Shown here piece by piece: positions 9,426 through 18,252 of a stretch of 64,000 nt of DNA. Position 1 is the first letter of the stretch, and each line of letters opens with the position of its first letter. The position numbers and the translations under genes were made by a program. The DNA lies in NCBI RefSeq assembly GCF_000429685.1, contig NZ_AUCI01000003.1, positions 270,298 to 334,297 of the forward strand. Direction: 5' to 3'. The notes under the pieces were generated by a model. The model was not told where the DNA came from and made no database searches. It saw only the letters and a program-made list of their open reading frames with translations. The DNA is from Salibacterium aidingense DSM 18341 (GTDB lineage Bacteria; Bacillota; Bacilli; Bacillales; Marinococcaceae).

Positions 9426-10482
9426 CCTTATTCTCCTCCTCATTCGACACGGACACAGAAACTTCCACCTGGGTTCCTTTGCCGGGATACGACAAAATAT
9501 GAATTACACCGCCCAGTTCGTTCACCCTTTCTTTCATCATGGACAATCCATAGGAGGAATGCTTCTGGTTATTTTCTAAATGAAACCCGATGCCGTCGTC
9601 AATAATTTTCATCCGTAGATGACCGTTAAACGATTTTAGTTGAACATCAACATAAGAGGCCTGGGCATGCCGGAGCACATTGGACAACGCCTCCTGGGCA
9701 ATTCGGAATAAATGATCTTCTATGCCTTTGCCGGTATCTTCAATATTTTGAATATCCCAATAAAGCTGGAGCTTGGTTTTCTCCTGCAATTCTTCCAGCA
9801 AGGCCTGCAGTCCTTGTTTCAGACCCTTTCCTTCCAGGCTGACCGGACGAAGGTGCATAAGCAGCGCACGCATTTCCCCTTGAGCGCTGCCTGCCATTTT
9901 TTCTACCAAAGCTGCCTGTTTCATCGATTGCTCTGCATCCGTTTCAATCGTTTTCTGCAATGCGGCTGTCGTCATGGAAATTGCAAACAACTGCTGGCTG
10001 ACAGCGTCATGAAGTTCTCTGGCAAGCCTTTGACGTTCATCGGCGGCGGCTGCCCGTTTAATGGAGGTTTGATACTCTGCTCGTTCCGCCGACAATTTCT
10101 GCATAGACGATGCCTGTTCTTCCAGACGATCAGCCACCGCATGCAGGTGATTGCTCATAACACCCAGTTCATCTTCCCCCTGAAGCCGTATTTTTTTAGA
10201 AAAATCCCCTCGTTCCAGGGCCATCGTGCTTTCCATCAATTGATTCAGCCGGTTTTTTTGTCTTTTTCCGCCGCGCAGGCCGATTAAAATAGCCAGACCA
10301 AGCGAAAGTACCATCCACAAGACAAATATCGGGATATTAAACCAGCTTCTAAAAGACATTAACAACCGCATATCTTCTATACTAGAAAGCAGAAGCGCGA
10401 TCAGCAGAAATACCGTCAACAAGGAGGCTCCAAAGGCATGGCGGATATAATCCCATTGAATATTAACCATCCTTTTCATCAC
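9418..10482 (-). CDS. liaS: LiaS-type sensor histidine kinase
   Basis: Intramembrane-sensing histidine kinase of 354 residues. Two transmembrane helices with only a short extracytoplasmic loop occupy about residues 13-70, followed by a HAMP linker (ALERGDFSKKIRLQGEDELG). The HisKA_3 dimerisation domain carries the phospho-histidine in RQRLARELHDAVSQQLFA. The ATP-binding domain shows N (EALSNVLRHA) and G boxes (DDGIGFH). LiaS senses envelope stress together with LiaF and phosphorylates LiaR. It overlaps liaF by 4 bases and liaR by 8. Confidence 0.92.
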   Translation of the reverse strand: MMKRMVNIQWDYIRHAFGASLLTVFLLIALLLSSIEDMRLLMSFRSWFNIPIFVLWMVLSLGLAILIGLRGGKRQKNRLNQLMESTMALERGDFSKKIRLQGEDELGVMSNHLHAVADRLEEQASSMQKLSAERAEYQTSIKRAAAADERQRLARELHDAVSQQLFAISMTTAALQKTIETDAEQSMKQAALVEKMAGSAQGEMRALLMHLRPVSLEGKGLKQGLQALLEELQEKTKLQLYWDIQNIEDTGKGIEDHLFRIAQEALSNVLRHAQASYVDVQLKSFNGHLRMKIIDDGIGFHLENNQKHSSYGLSMMKERVNELGGVIHILSYPGKGTQVEVSVSVSNEEENKVD

Positions 10483-11351
10483 ACATACCTCACATCAATA
10501 TCTCCCAAAATAACAGAAATTAGAATTTTAACTTTCCGCGGCGCTTCTTTGTAATAATCGGTCTGTACAATAGCTTCTTTATTTAGACCCTCTTCCCGGT
10601 GCTCGAGGATGTTAATATCTCCAAGAGCTGCACTGGCCTGAATCGATACATTCAAGTCGTAAGGGATGTACAGATCTACATCGCCAATGCCCCCCTGCAG
10701 CACAATCACGGTCTCCCCTTCATCGATGATGGCTTTGGAAAAATCTATGGCGATATCGCCCATCCCATATTTTACATTCATATCCTGAAGGGCAAACCTG
10801 CGCTTCATCAGCTTAAAATCACCGATAAATACATTTTTATGGGATGGAGTAACAATAGGTTCTGAACTGCGCTCGTCCGTATTTTGTCTGCTTTTCCGAT
10901 TGCTTCTGCGGGCCGGAACCGCCTCTGTGACATGAGGGGTCTCTTCCTGCGTATCTCCCTGTTCCTGCTGCAAATCCGGCGTCTGGTCCACCGATGATCT
11001 GTTTTCTTTTTCTTCTTTTGGGGGCAGATCCTTATCAATATCAATTTCTTTAGAATTGCCTTTCATTAATTTAAATCCAAAATAAAGAAGAACCAGAGCA
11101 ATGAAGACTCCCGTCAAATCAACATGAAAGAGATGATTCCCCAGGGATATAACGGCAAAAGCCAGAAACAATAAAGCCAGCCATTTCCGTCCTTTATTAT
11201 AAAAATGATATGATATAGAAAATGCGATTAACGGCCAAATATATGCTGCCAGATTAACATGAAAACTGGTATCAAACTGATTAAACAATAAATGGAGTCC
11301 AATCACCACGATGATAAATCCTAATATTAAGTTTCCGGAATTTCTCAGCAT
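10479..11351 (-). CDS. liaF: LiaF, negative regulator of LiaRS
   Basis: Membrane protein of 290 residues. Four short hydrophobic segments fill residues 5-92, a charged acidic linker runs to about 170, and a beta-rich cytoplasmic C-terminal domain follows (VFIGDFKLMKRRFALQDMNV, typical of LiaF/DUF2154). LiaF keeps LiaS in phosphatase mode until cell-wall stress. It is first in liaF-liaS-liaR. In B. subtilis the effector genes liaIH (and liaG) precede it, but here the next gene upstream is divergent ccdA, so the effectors lie elsewhere or are missing. Confidence 0.93.
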   Translation of the reverse strand: MLRNSGNLILGFIIVVIGLHLLFNQFDTSFHVNLAAYIWPLIAFSISYHFYNKGRKWLALLFLAFAVISLGNHLFHVDLTGVFIALVLLYFGFKLMKGNSKEIDIDKDLPPKEEKENRSSVDQTPDLQQEQGDTQEETPHVTEAVPARRSNRKSRQNTDERSSEPIVTPSHKNVFIGDFKLMKRRFALQDMNVKYGMGDIAIDFSKAIIDEGETVIVLQGGIGDVDLYIPYDLNVSIQASAALGDINILEHREEGLNKEAIVQTDYYKEAPRKVKILISVILGDIDVRYV

Positions 11352-11563
11352 TATTTATCCCCTCGATCGAATCTTTATCTGATGCAGCACTGACAATTTA
11401 TCTCTTTGTCCTTTTAGTGTAATATGAAAACGGAAAAGATGCGACCAGCCTTGGTTTAATTTTTTCTCCGTCGGAAGTCGTACCCGCTGTGTTCAATGCT
11501 TCGTCAAACTTATACTGTATGATAATAGAATCAATGATTTTTCTCTGAAGTGGAGGGATACCC

Positions 11564-12280
11564 TTGAATGACATCAGTATTTGGCTCGCTTTCGGGGCAG
11601 GTGTTGCCTCTTTTTTGACCCCCTGCATCTTCCCGCTCGTTCCTGCCTATCTCGCCCAGCTTACAGGCACTACTGTTGCGGATGGGCAGATTCAGGTGGA
11701 ACGGCGGATCATTTTATCGAGAAGTCTTGGGTTTATTCTCGGATTCACGATTGTTTTCCTGCTTATCGGGGCTTCTTCCACTGCTCTCGGCTCCTTATTC
11801 GATAGCAGAAATGCTTTAATTGAACAACTGGGAGGCATCATTATTGTTCTGTTCGGCCTGCAGATGACCGGTCTCATTTCGATCAAAGCGTTAATGACAG
11901 ATAAAAAAGTCCACCGCCCTCCAAAAAAATCGACCAGTTTTGCCGGTTCGGTCCTGTTCGGCCTTCTTTTTGCTGCCGGATGGTCCCCCTGCATTGGACT
12001 GGTCCTTGGGTCTATTTTAGCCTTGGCCAGCACGGCAGACACTATGTACACCGGCATGTTTATGCTTTTTATTTATTCGATGGGGCTTGGGGTTCCGTTT
12101 TTACTGGTAGGCCTGCTTTATTCGAAATCACTAAATAAATTAAAACGGCTTAATAAATGGCTCCCCCGCATCCAACAAATCAGCGGCGTCATAATGATTG
12201 CTCTTGGCATTATGCTCTTCACGGGTTATTTTCAAATGTTATCCGCCTATTTATCAAGGTTCGTTCCTTTTGGCATTTAA
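11564..12280 (+). CDS. ccdA: Cytochrome c biogenesis protein CcdA
   Basis: Six-helix thiol-disulfide transporter of 238 residues that carries electrons from cytoplasmic thioredoxin across the membrane. The paired cysteines lie in TPCIFPLVPAYLAQLTG (first helix) and SPCIGLVLGS (fourth helix), as in CcdA/DsbD. In Bacillus it supports cytochrome c maturation and spore synthesis. The start is TTG 11564 behind GGAGGG (11552-11557). yhaA begins 31 bases downstream on the same strand, so the two may share a transcript. The short reverse frames here are not credible. Confidence 0.93.
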   Translation: MNDISIWLAFGAGVASFLTPCIFPLVPAYLAQLTGTTVADGQIQVERRIILSRSLGFILGFTIVFLLIGASSTALGSLFDSRNALIEQLGGIIIVLFGLQMTGLISIKALMTDKKVHRPPKKSTSFAGSVLFGLLFAAGWSPCIGLVLGSILALASTADTMYTGMFMLFIYSMGLGVPFLLVGLLYSKSLNKLKRLNKWLPRIQQISGVIMIALGIMLFTGYFQMLSAYLSRFVPFGI

Positions 12281-12311
12281 TGTTCGTTATGAAGACAGGG
12301 AGGGAAAGAAC

Positions 12312-13484
12312 ATGGAAAACTTATTATTTCGTTTTCTGGAGGATTCTTACGAAGAAATGGTCAATATCCGCCGGTACCTTCATCAATATCCAGAACTATC
12401 CTTTGAAGAGGAGGAAACACCAGCCTATATTGCCGAGTATCACAAAAAATTAGGGCATGAGGTAACAACAGAAGTGGGAAAACGAGGAGTAACCGCCAGG
12501 CTGGTGGGAGGAAAGCCCGGTCCTGTAGTCGGCCTGCGAGCTGATTTTGACGCTCTGCCGATTCAGGAGGAAACAGGGCTGCCGTTCCAATCCAAACGGA
12601 ATGGTATCATGCACGCCTGCGGCCATGATGGTCATACCGCGACGATGCTGATTCTGGCCAAAGCTCTAAATCACATAAAAGACGAGCTCTCCGGTACGAT
12701 AGTCTTTATTCATCAGCATGCAGAAGAACTTGCTCCAGGTGGGGCAGCTGCGATGATTGAGGATGGGTGTCTTGAAGATGTCGATGTAATTTTTGGTACT
12801 CATCTTTGGGCCACCGTCCCCTACGGCGTCATGCAATATAAAGACGGCGCCATGATGGCAGCAGCCGACCGATTTGAAATAGACATTATCGGCAAAGGCG
12901 GCCACGGAGCGACACCCCATTTAACAAAAGACGCTATTGTTATCGGCTCCCAGCTGGTAACCAATATCCAGCAGCTTGTCAGCCGCCGTATCGATCCACA
13001 GGAGTCTGCTGTCGTTTCAGTCGGCTCATTCGAAGCCGCCAATGCTTTTAACGTCATTGCCGACCAGGCCAGACTCGTAGGTACTGTACGGACGTTCAAT
13101 GACCACGTCCGTGATACAATTGAAAAAGAACTGGAACGGATGACCAAGGCTGTTTGTGACGGGGCTTCTGCCAGTGCTGACTTCCGTTATTACAGGGGGT
13201 ATCCGGCCGTGGTAAATCATGCAGAAGAAGCACAGTATCTGGCAGACTGTGCAGCCCAGGTCCCCGGCATTTCAGAAACAGAATATATGAAACCGCAGAT
13301 GACCGGTGAGGATTTTGCGTACTATCTCCACCATGTGAAAGGCTCTTACTTTTTCACCGGAGCCCGGCATCCAGAATGGGAAGAAGCCTATCCTCACCAT
13401 CACCCGAAATTTGATATAGACGAACGAGCTATGCTGCTTGCTGCCAAAATTATGGGGAAAGCTGCGCTTGATTTCAAAAACTAA
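12312..13484 (+). CDS. yhaA: M20-family amidohydrolase (YhaA-like)
   Basis: Zinc-dependent aminoacylase/amidohydrolase of 390 residues, close to B. subtilis YhaA. The metal-binding signatures of peptidase family M20D are present: GLRADFDALP, MHACGHDGHTATML, the HAEELAPGGA glutamate pair, and C-terminal GEDFAYYL. The dimerisation domain lies at about residues 180-295 (GKGGHGATPHL). Such enzymes remove N-acyl groups from amino acids or related compounds; the substrate cannot be read from sequence. ATG 12312 is chosen because GGGAGG precedes it; the frame stays open 38 codons further up, inside ccdA. Its neighbourhood beside ecsC matches B. subtilis. Confidence 0.88.
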   Translation: MENLLFRFLEDSYEEMVNIRRYLHQYPELSFEEEETPAYIAEYHKKLGHEVTTEVGKRGVTARLVGGKPGPVVGLRADFDALPIQEETGLPFQSKRNGIMHACGHDGHTATMLILAKALNHIKDELSGTIVFIHQHAEELAPGGAAAMIEDGCLEDVDVIFGTHLWATVPYGVMQYKDGAMMAAADRFEIDIIGKGGHGATPHLTKDAIVIGSQLVTNIQQLVSRRIDPQESAVVSVGSFEAANAFNVIADQARLVGTVRTFNDHVRDTIEKELERMTKAVCDGASASADFRYYRGYPAVVNHAEEAQYLADCAAQVPGISETEYMKPQMTGEDFAYYLHHVKGSYFFTGARHPEWEEAYPHHHPKFDIDERAMLLAAKIMGKAALDFKN

Positions 13485-13561
13485 TCAGAGGACGGGGGAT
13501 CAGCTGAACAAATGACCGGTCCAGGATGGTCCCCTTCTTCATCGATGCGTGAGACTGTTTT

Positions 13562-14305
13562 TTACATGTCGTTATTCTCCATCAGCCATTTCCAACGATA
13601 CCCCTGCTTTGCCGCCTCGCCAAGGTGGCCAAGCAGATGATAATTCGCCGCAGCTCCTACCACAGCACCAAAACCAGGAACCAGCTGCATTAATTTCACT
13701 AAATCAATGTGATCTCGGTATTCCTGCTGAAACGAGCTCCAGTCCAACTCCTGCGCTACCGAAATTTTCCTCGGTTTATCTTTGACATATTCCTGCCACT
13801 CCTCGAGCCGATAGGCCGTTTCTTCCCGTTTTTCAGCACTGGAAAAAGCAGCCTGAAACACATGAAGCATATACAGCCGGTTACGGAAATCACTGACATC
13901 GATACCATAAATGGTGGCAGCAGAAAATAAAAACCTCATTTTAAAACCGAGCAAAAGCGGGAAGTCAGCAGCTCCCAGCAGAAAACCGCCGGCTCCTGTT
14001 CCGGCTCCTTCCGCTGCCGCCCCTTTTTGAAATACCGGTATCAATTCATCCAGTCTGTCATCTGCTTCCTGAAGCATTTCGGCCTGTTCGTGCTTTCCAT
14101 TCGGCAGATAATCAGATCCATTCAACACCCCTTCCGTCATTTGTTTGACAGCCTTCCCCACGGCATCATGAAACTTCTGGGGAACAAAACGGTTCATTTT
14201 GGTCTGAACATTCTTTGTCAGATGCTGTGTCATACTGGCGGGTTTTTTCAGCTGCCTCAGCCACACTTCCGTTTCTTCCAGGGCTTTCCTCTCATAGTCG
14301 TTCAT
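13562..14305 (-). CDS. ecsC: EcsC family protein
   Basis: A 247-residue protein of the EcsC family. It has an amphipathic helical N-terminus and a glycine-rich hydrophobic stretch (AAAEGAGTGAGGFLLGAADFPLLLGFKMRFLF) typical of the family. Its biochemical role is unknown. It is third in ecsABC, starting 10 bases after ecsB at ATG 14305 with GGAGG upstream. It converges with yhaA across a 77-base gap. Confidence 0.92.
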   Translation of the reverse strand: MNDYERKALEETEVWLRQLKKPASMTQHLTKNVQTKMNRFVPQKFHDAVGKAVKQMTEGVLNGSDYLPNGKHEQAEMLQEADDRLDELIPVFQKGAAAEGAGTGAGGFLLGAADFPLLLGFKMRFLFSAATIYGIDVSDFRNRLYMLHVFQAAFSSAEKREETAYRLEEWQEYVKDKPRKISVAQELDWSSFQQEYRDHIDLVKLMQLVPGFGAVVGAAANYHLLGHLGEAAKQGYRWKWLMENNDM

Positions 14306-14315
14306 ATCCTTCCTC

Positions 14316-15536
14316 CTACCTTGCTTGAATCATTTCTTTATCTTTTTTCAGGACCGGATAAAACCAGCAGAAAAGTCCCCCGGTTCCTAAAACGATAAGG
14401 CCTGGCATGAGCGAGCTTGCGACCAGACTGTACACGATTGTTAATAAGACGGTTTGAAACAGCAGCAGGATTTTCACCATCTCCTGAAAAGAGGTCTGCT
14501 TTTGCTGCAGGGAGACAGGATACAGATCCGGCCACATCGCTGTATCAAGATGATGCCAAAGCGTCCGCAGCTGGACGCTGGTCATATAAAGGAACAACAG
14601 GGCTGCTGCAACGCGGAACCAGTCATTAGGGAAGGCATACATGACAAGCCCTCCGGCTAAAAGCAGCCGGACATACATCCCCAAGTATTCCCCGTAACGG
14701 ATAAATCCTTTACCAAATAAAACCCTGTATACCGAAGTGTTTCTCCAAAGCCATCGATCCGTTAGAACAGTCAGCCATTTCCGTCGTTTGATCCCTCCCT
14801 TTATGTTAGGAACGTCTGTAAAGGACTGGACAAACCGATAAAATACAGAAAGCCGTTTTTCCTCCAGCTTCAGCAGTACTTCCCATTTTAATAAATGCCG
14901 GCGTAAGAGCGGATAATAGTAGAATAAATAGACAAACAGCATAAGAAGGAGTACAGCCAGCGGAAACCACAGCGCGGCATGCTGAAACAGCAAATATGCG
15001 GCAGCAAAATTCAGGACCGCCCTGGCAGCCGCATGTTTCTGCCGGCCAGCGTCTTCCTGTATTCTTGCTTCGGCCCAGATAGAAACATAATTCCACAAAT
15101 TGATAAGCAGCAAAAACAAGAGAACGACATATAAATAAAGGCCGTCGTCCGCCACCCTGTTTTTAAAAAGCGGACCTAACAATAAGTATACGATTGTCAT
15201 GCTGAAAGATTGCATGATGAAAGAATACATCACGGATTTGTGAAAATACCCTTTCAATTGGTTCTCAAGCGGCAGAAGAAAGACCAGATCCCCTTCCTTT
15301 AAAAAGGTACGGAGCGGACATCTCGTTAACAGGTACGTAAATAAAACAGCGAATAAAAAAGAAACCGGTACCGCTTCCGGGAGCCAATCGATAAAAGAAG
15401 GATAAAAGGAGCCGCCGACCAGAAACAGAGCGTACAAACTGAACATAAACCCGCTGTTTCCGAGCAGCCGCAAATATCGGATCGCTTCGTTCCAAAAAGC
15501 TTTTACACGGTCTCCCCATAGAGATGCTATATCCAT
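14316..15536 (-). CDS. ecsB: ABC transporter permease EcsB
   Basis: Multispanning membrane protein of 406 residues with about eight to ten hydrophobic helices, matching EcsB. It pairs with the ATPase EcsA. In B. subtilis, ecs mutants show defects in protein secretion, competence and regulated intramembrane proteolysis by RasP. EcsAB of staphylococci and enterococci has been linked to export of peptide fragments. Its ATG begins on the base after the ecsA stop codon, so translation is probably coupled. Confidence 0.92.
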   Translation of the reverse strand: MDIASLWGDRVKAFWNEAIRYLRLLGNSGFMFSLYALFLVGGSFYPSFIDWLPEAVPVSFLFAVLFTYLLTRCPLRTFLKEGDLVFLLPLENQLKGYFHKSVMYSFIMQSFSMTIVYLLLGPLFKNRVADDGLYLYVVLLFLLLINLWNYVSIWAEARIQEDAGRQKHAAARAVLNFAAAYLLFQHAALWFPLAVLLLMLFVYLFYYYPLLRRHLLKWEVLLKLEEKRLSVFYRFVQSFTDVPNIKGGIKRRKWLTVLTDRWLWRNTSVYRVLFGKGFIRYGEYLGMYVRLLLAGGLVMYAFPNDWFRVAAALLFLYMTSVQLRTLWHHLDTAMWPDLYPVSLQQKQTSFQEMVKILLLFQTVLLTIVYSLVASSLMPGLIVLGTGGLFCWFYPVLKKDKEMIQAR

Positions 15537-16277
15537 TCAGACTTCTCCTTTAGTTACTTCTATGTATAAATCATCTAAATCTGCTCCCGGCATTCCGGCT
15601 TGCTCCCTCAGTTCTTGTAATGTCCCCTGATATTTGATCCGGCCTTCATGAAGCAGTATAAAGCGATCGCAGTAACGCTCTGCCGTTGCCAAAATATGAG
15701 TAGACATGATGATGCCGGCTCCTTCTTCCTTTTTTTCCACCATCATCTCGAGCAGCGATTTTATGGCAACCGGGTCCAGCCCGACAAAAGGTTCATCCAC
15801 CACATACAAATCGGGCTGTACGAGAAAAGCGCACATAATCATAACCTTTTGCCGCATTCCTTTCGAGAAATGGCTCGGAAACCAGTCCTTCATTTTTTCC
15901 ATACGGTATTCCGTCAGAAGCGGAGCGGCCCGTTGTTCAAAGGTCTTGTCATCTACTCCGTATGCAGCTGCTGTCAGTTTTAAATGCTCCCACAGGGTCA
16001 GTTCTTCATATAAAATAGGAGTTTCCGGAATATAAGTAAACGTCCGCCGGTATGCTTCAGGGCTTTCTTTACAGCGGTCTCCGTTTATACGAATATCTCC
16101 TGCTGTCGGTTCCATTAAGCCAAGAATATGCTTAATGGTCGTACTTTTCCCGGCTCCGTTCAACCCGATCAGCCCTACCATTTCCCCTTTATGTACGTTG
16201 AACCTTAAATCGTGCAGTACCGGCTTATGAACATTATAACCGCCGCTGACATGATTCACTTCAAGAAGTTCTGTCAT
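15537..16277 (-). CDS. ecsA: ABC transporter ATP-binding protein EcsA
   Basis: ATPase subunit of the Ecs transporter, 246 residues. Walker A is GLNGAGKST, the signature motif appears as SHFSKGMRQKVMI, Walker B is LYVVDEPFVGLD and the switch histidine is in MSTHIL. It is first of ecsABC. Its AAGGAG site overlaps the 3' end of the truncated ligase upstream, only 12 bases away. Thus ecsABC is probably read from the promoter of that gene. In B. subtilis ecsA lies directly beside hit, and here the ligase has been placed between them. Confidence 0.95.
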   Translation of the reverse strand: MTELLEVNHVSGGYNVHKPVLHDLRFNVHKGEMVGLIGLNGAGKSTTIKHILGLMEPTAGDIRINGDRCKESPEAYRRTFTYIPETPILYEELTLWEHLKLTAAAYGVDDKTFEQRAAPLLTEYRMEKMKDWFPSHFSKGMRQKVMIMCAFLVQPDLYVVDEPFVGLDPVAIKSLLEMMVEKKEEGAGIIMSTHILATAERYCDRFILLHEGRIKYQGTLQELREQAGMPGADLDDLYIEVTKGEV

Positions 16278-16289
16278 ATTCCATACTCC

Positions 16290-17597
16290 TTACTGCGCTG
16301 TATCTGCGCTGGATGTTCTATTTTTTCTCCACCTTTTGCGTTCGACAATTTGAATGTACCCGTTTGGATCCACCACGGCCCTGTCTCCCGTGTGAAGCCA
16401 GCCGTTTTTGATCATATTGGACGTCTCCTCCGGATTTTTCAAATATCCTTCCATCGCATTATTTGAACGAACGACAATTTCACCGGGCGTCACCCCGTCG
16501 TATGGGACCAGTTCCCCGTCCTCCCCCGTTACTTTAACATTCGATCCTATCATGGAGTACCCGATTTTAGCTTTAATATCCTGCTTTCTCTCCGGGGAAA
16601 AATGATGATGTTGAGTACGCACCTCTGATACTGTCACAAGCGGAGATGTTTCTGTCATCCCATATACCTGAAGAAATTCCCAGCCCAGCTCATTTTCCAC
16701 CGCAGATACAAACTCACGGGGCGGAACCGCTCCTGCAATGATAAGCCTGACATTTTCCCTCATCGGAACCCTTCCTTCCTCCTCCCAAAAAAAATCCAGG
16801 AGTTGTTCGAGAACCGGGGGTGTCATATGTACCACTGTAATATCAAAGTCCTGAATATTTTCTGCAAGGAGGCGCGGGGCTGTTTCTTTCTGCATCACCT
16901 GCGTTGCGCCGTTTGCAGTGTAAATAAAGGGGGCCCCCCACCCGTTCACATGATGCATCGGAAGAACGTGCAGCAGTCGGTCCTTATCCTCCACCCGCAG
17001 ATGATGCATAGCGGACAAGGCATGCAGATAATTGCTCCGGTGGGTAAGAAGCACCCCTTTTGGCTGTCCTGTGGTTCCTCTTGTATACTGAAGGGTTGCG
17101 ATGTCCTGTTCTTCCAGTTCAATGCGGTTAAACTCCGAGGTCGGAAACTGATCTTTCCATGTATTATAACTATAATATTCCTCCGTATGCGAAAACGTCC
17201 CAAGCACGATCACGGTTTCTACCGTCTCCAATTCGTTCAGTACGGGACAAATCGAAGTATACAGGGACTCTTCCACAAATAGGACTCTGCTTCCACTATG
17301 ATTTAAAATAAATTTGTACTCCTCCGGGGACAGTTCGGTATCCAGCGGAGTAATAATGCCCCCCACCTGAAACACACCGTAATATCCTTCCACCAATTCA
17401 AGTGAATTACGAGTAAGATACGCCACTTTGTCCCCCTTCTTGATATGAAGGGAAGTTAACGCATGGGACAGCTGATTCACCCGTTTGTTCAGCTCTTCAT
17501 ACGTAACTTCTTTCTGCCCGTCTATCACAGCTGTTTTATTTCCATATAATGAAGCCGCCCGATCCAGAAAATCTGTTAAAATAAGGGGGACAAACAT
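16290..17597 (-). CDS. AMP-forming acyl-CoA ligase, truncated at the C-terminus
   Basis: Adenylate-forming enzyme of the acyl-CoA synthetase family, 435 residues against a usual 510-560. ATG 17597 follows AGGAGG. The large N-terminal domain is recognisable (QVYGMTETSP, GWLHTGDRAV). The protein stops just after GYIQIVERK, exactly where the C-terminal lid should begin, so it lacks the catalytic lysine region. In the next frame the DNA reads GGEKIEHPA, like the missing GGENI segment, which points to a small deletion with frameshift. The phosphate loop reads YTRGTTGQPKG, where the family has YTSGTTG, a second sign of decay. It may be a pseudogene or a domain kept for another use. Confidence 0.75.
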   Translation of the reverse strand: MFVPLILTDFLDRAASLYGNKTAVIDGQKEVTYEELNKRVNQLSHALTSLHIKKGDKVAYLTRNSLELVEGYYGVFQVGGIITPLDTELSPEEYKFILNHSGSRVLFVEESLYTSICPVLNELETVETVIVLGTFSHTEEYYSYNTWKDQFPTSEFNRIELEEQDIATLQYTRGTTGQPKGVLLTHRSNYLHALSAMHHLRVEDKDRLLHVLPMHHVNGWGAPFIYTANGATQVMQKETAPRLLAENIQDFDITVVHMTPPVLEQLLDFFWEEEGRVPMRENVRLIIAGAVPPREFVSAVENELGWEFLQVYGMTETSPLVTVSEVRTQHHHFSPERKQDIKAKIGYSMIGSNVKVTGEDGELVPYDGVTPGEIVVRSNNAMEGYLKNPEETSNMIKNGWLHTGDRAVVDPNGYIQIVERKRWRKNRTSSADTAQ

Positions 17598-17742
17598 TTT
17601 GATTCCTCCTTCGGCATGCATGCTATGCAAATTATAGCATTGTATCATGTATATTGTAAGAACCCGCGTTTGGTTTTTGCCCTCCAGATACCGGGCTGAT
17701 AGAATATAGTTATACGTAAATTTGAAAAAAGGAGCGGTGTAA

Positions 17743-18171
17743 ATGACGCACGACAGTAATTGTATTTTTTGTAAGATTGTTTCCGGTGACATCCCCGCTG
17801 CGGTAGTCTATGAAGACGATAGATGCCTCGCCTTCGCCGACCTCGGACAGGCAACAAAAGGCCATACCCTGTTAATCCCCAAAGACCACCAGGAAAATAT
17901 CTATGAACTCGAGGAAGATACCGCTGCCTATTTGTTTAAGATGGCACCCCGGATCGCAAATGCTATTAAAACGGAGTTTGAACCTGAAGGGATGAACCTT
18001 ATTAACAATAACGGAAAAGCAGCTTCCCAGTCCGTTTTTCATTATCACCTTCATTTTATTCCAAGGTACGGAACAAATGACGGATTTCAGCCCTCATTTG
18101 AAGATAACAGCGCTCAGTACACATCGGAAGATCTGCAGCTTATTGCAAAAAACATCAATAAACATTTATAA
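17743..18171 (+). CDS. hit: HIT family hydrolase (Hit)
   Basis: Histidine-triad nucleotide-binding protein of 142 residues. The family signature appears as HYHLHFIPRY and the N-terminal zinc-type pair as CIFCKI. HIT proteins hydrolyse AMP from lysine-linked or related adenylates. The gene is divergent from the ligase-ecsABC cluster, as hit is from ecsA in B. subtilis, and starts at ATG 17743 behind AAAGGAG. Confidence 0.94.
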   Translation: MTHDSNCIFCKIVSGDIPAAVVYEDDRCLAFADLGQATKGHTLLIPKDHQENIYELEEDTAAYLFKMAPRIANAIKTEFEPEGMNLINNNGKAASQSVFHYHLHFIPRYGTNDGFQPSFEDNSAQYTSEDLQLIAKNINKHL

Positions 18172-18252
18172 AAAGCATAGCCCCGCGGTTGTAAATTCTG
18201 TTAGGATAGTTTCATCAAACGATAGTTGAGAAGTCTAAAGGAGTGGAGAGAG

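Noticed and set aside
11398..11628. 76-codon reverse frame between liaF and ccdA
   Set aside because: It overlaps the start of ccdA, lacks a ribosome site and resembles no family.
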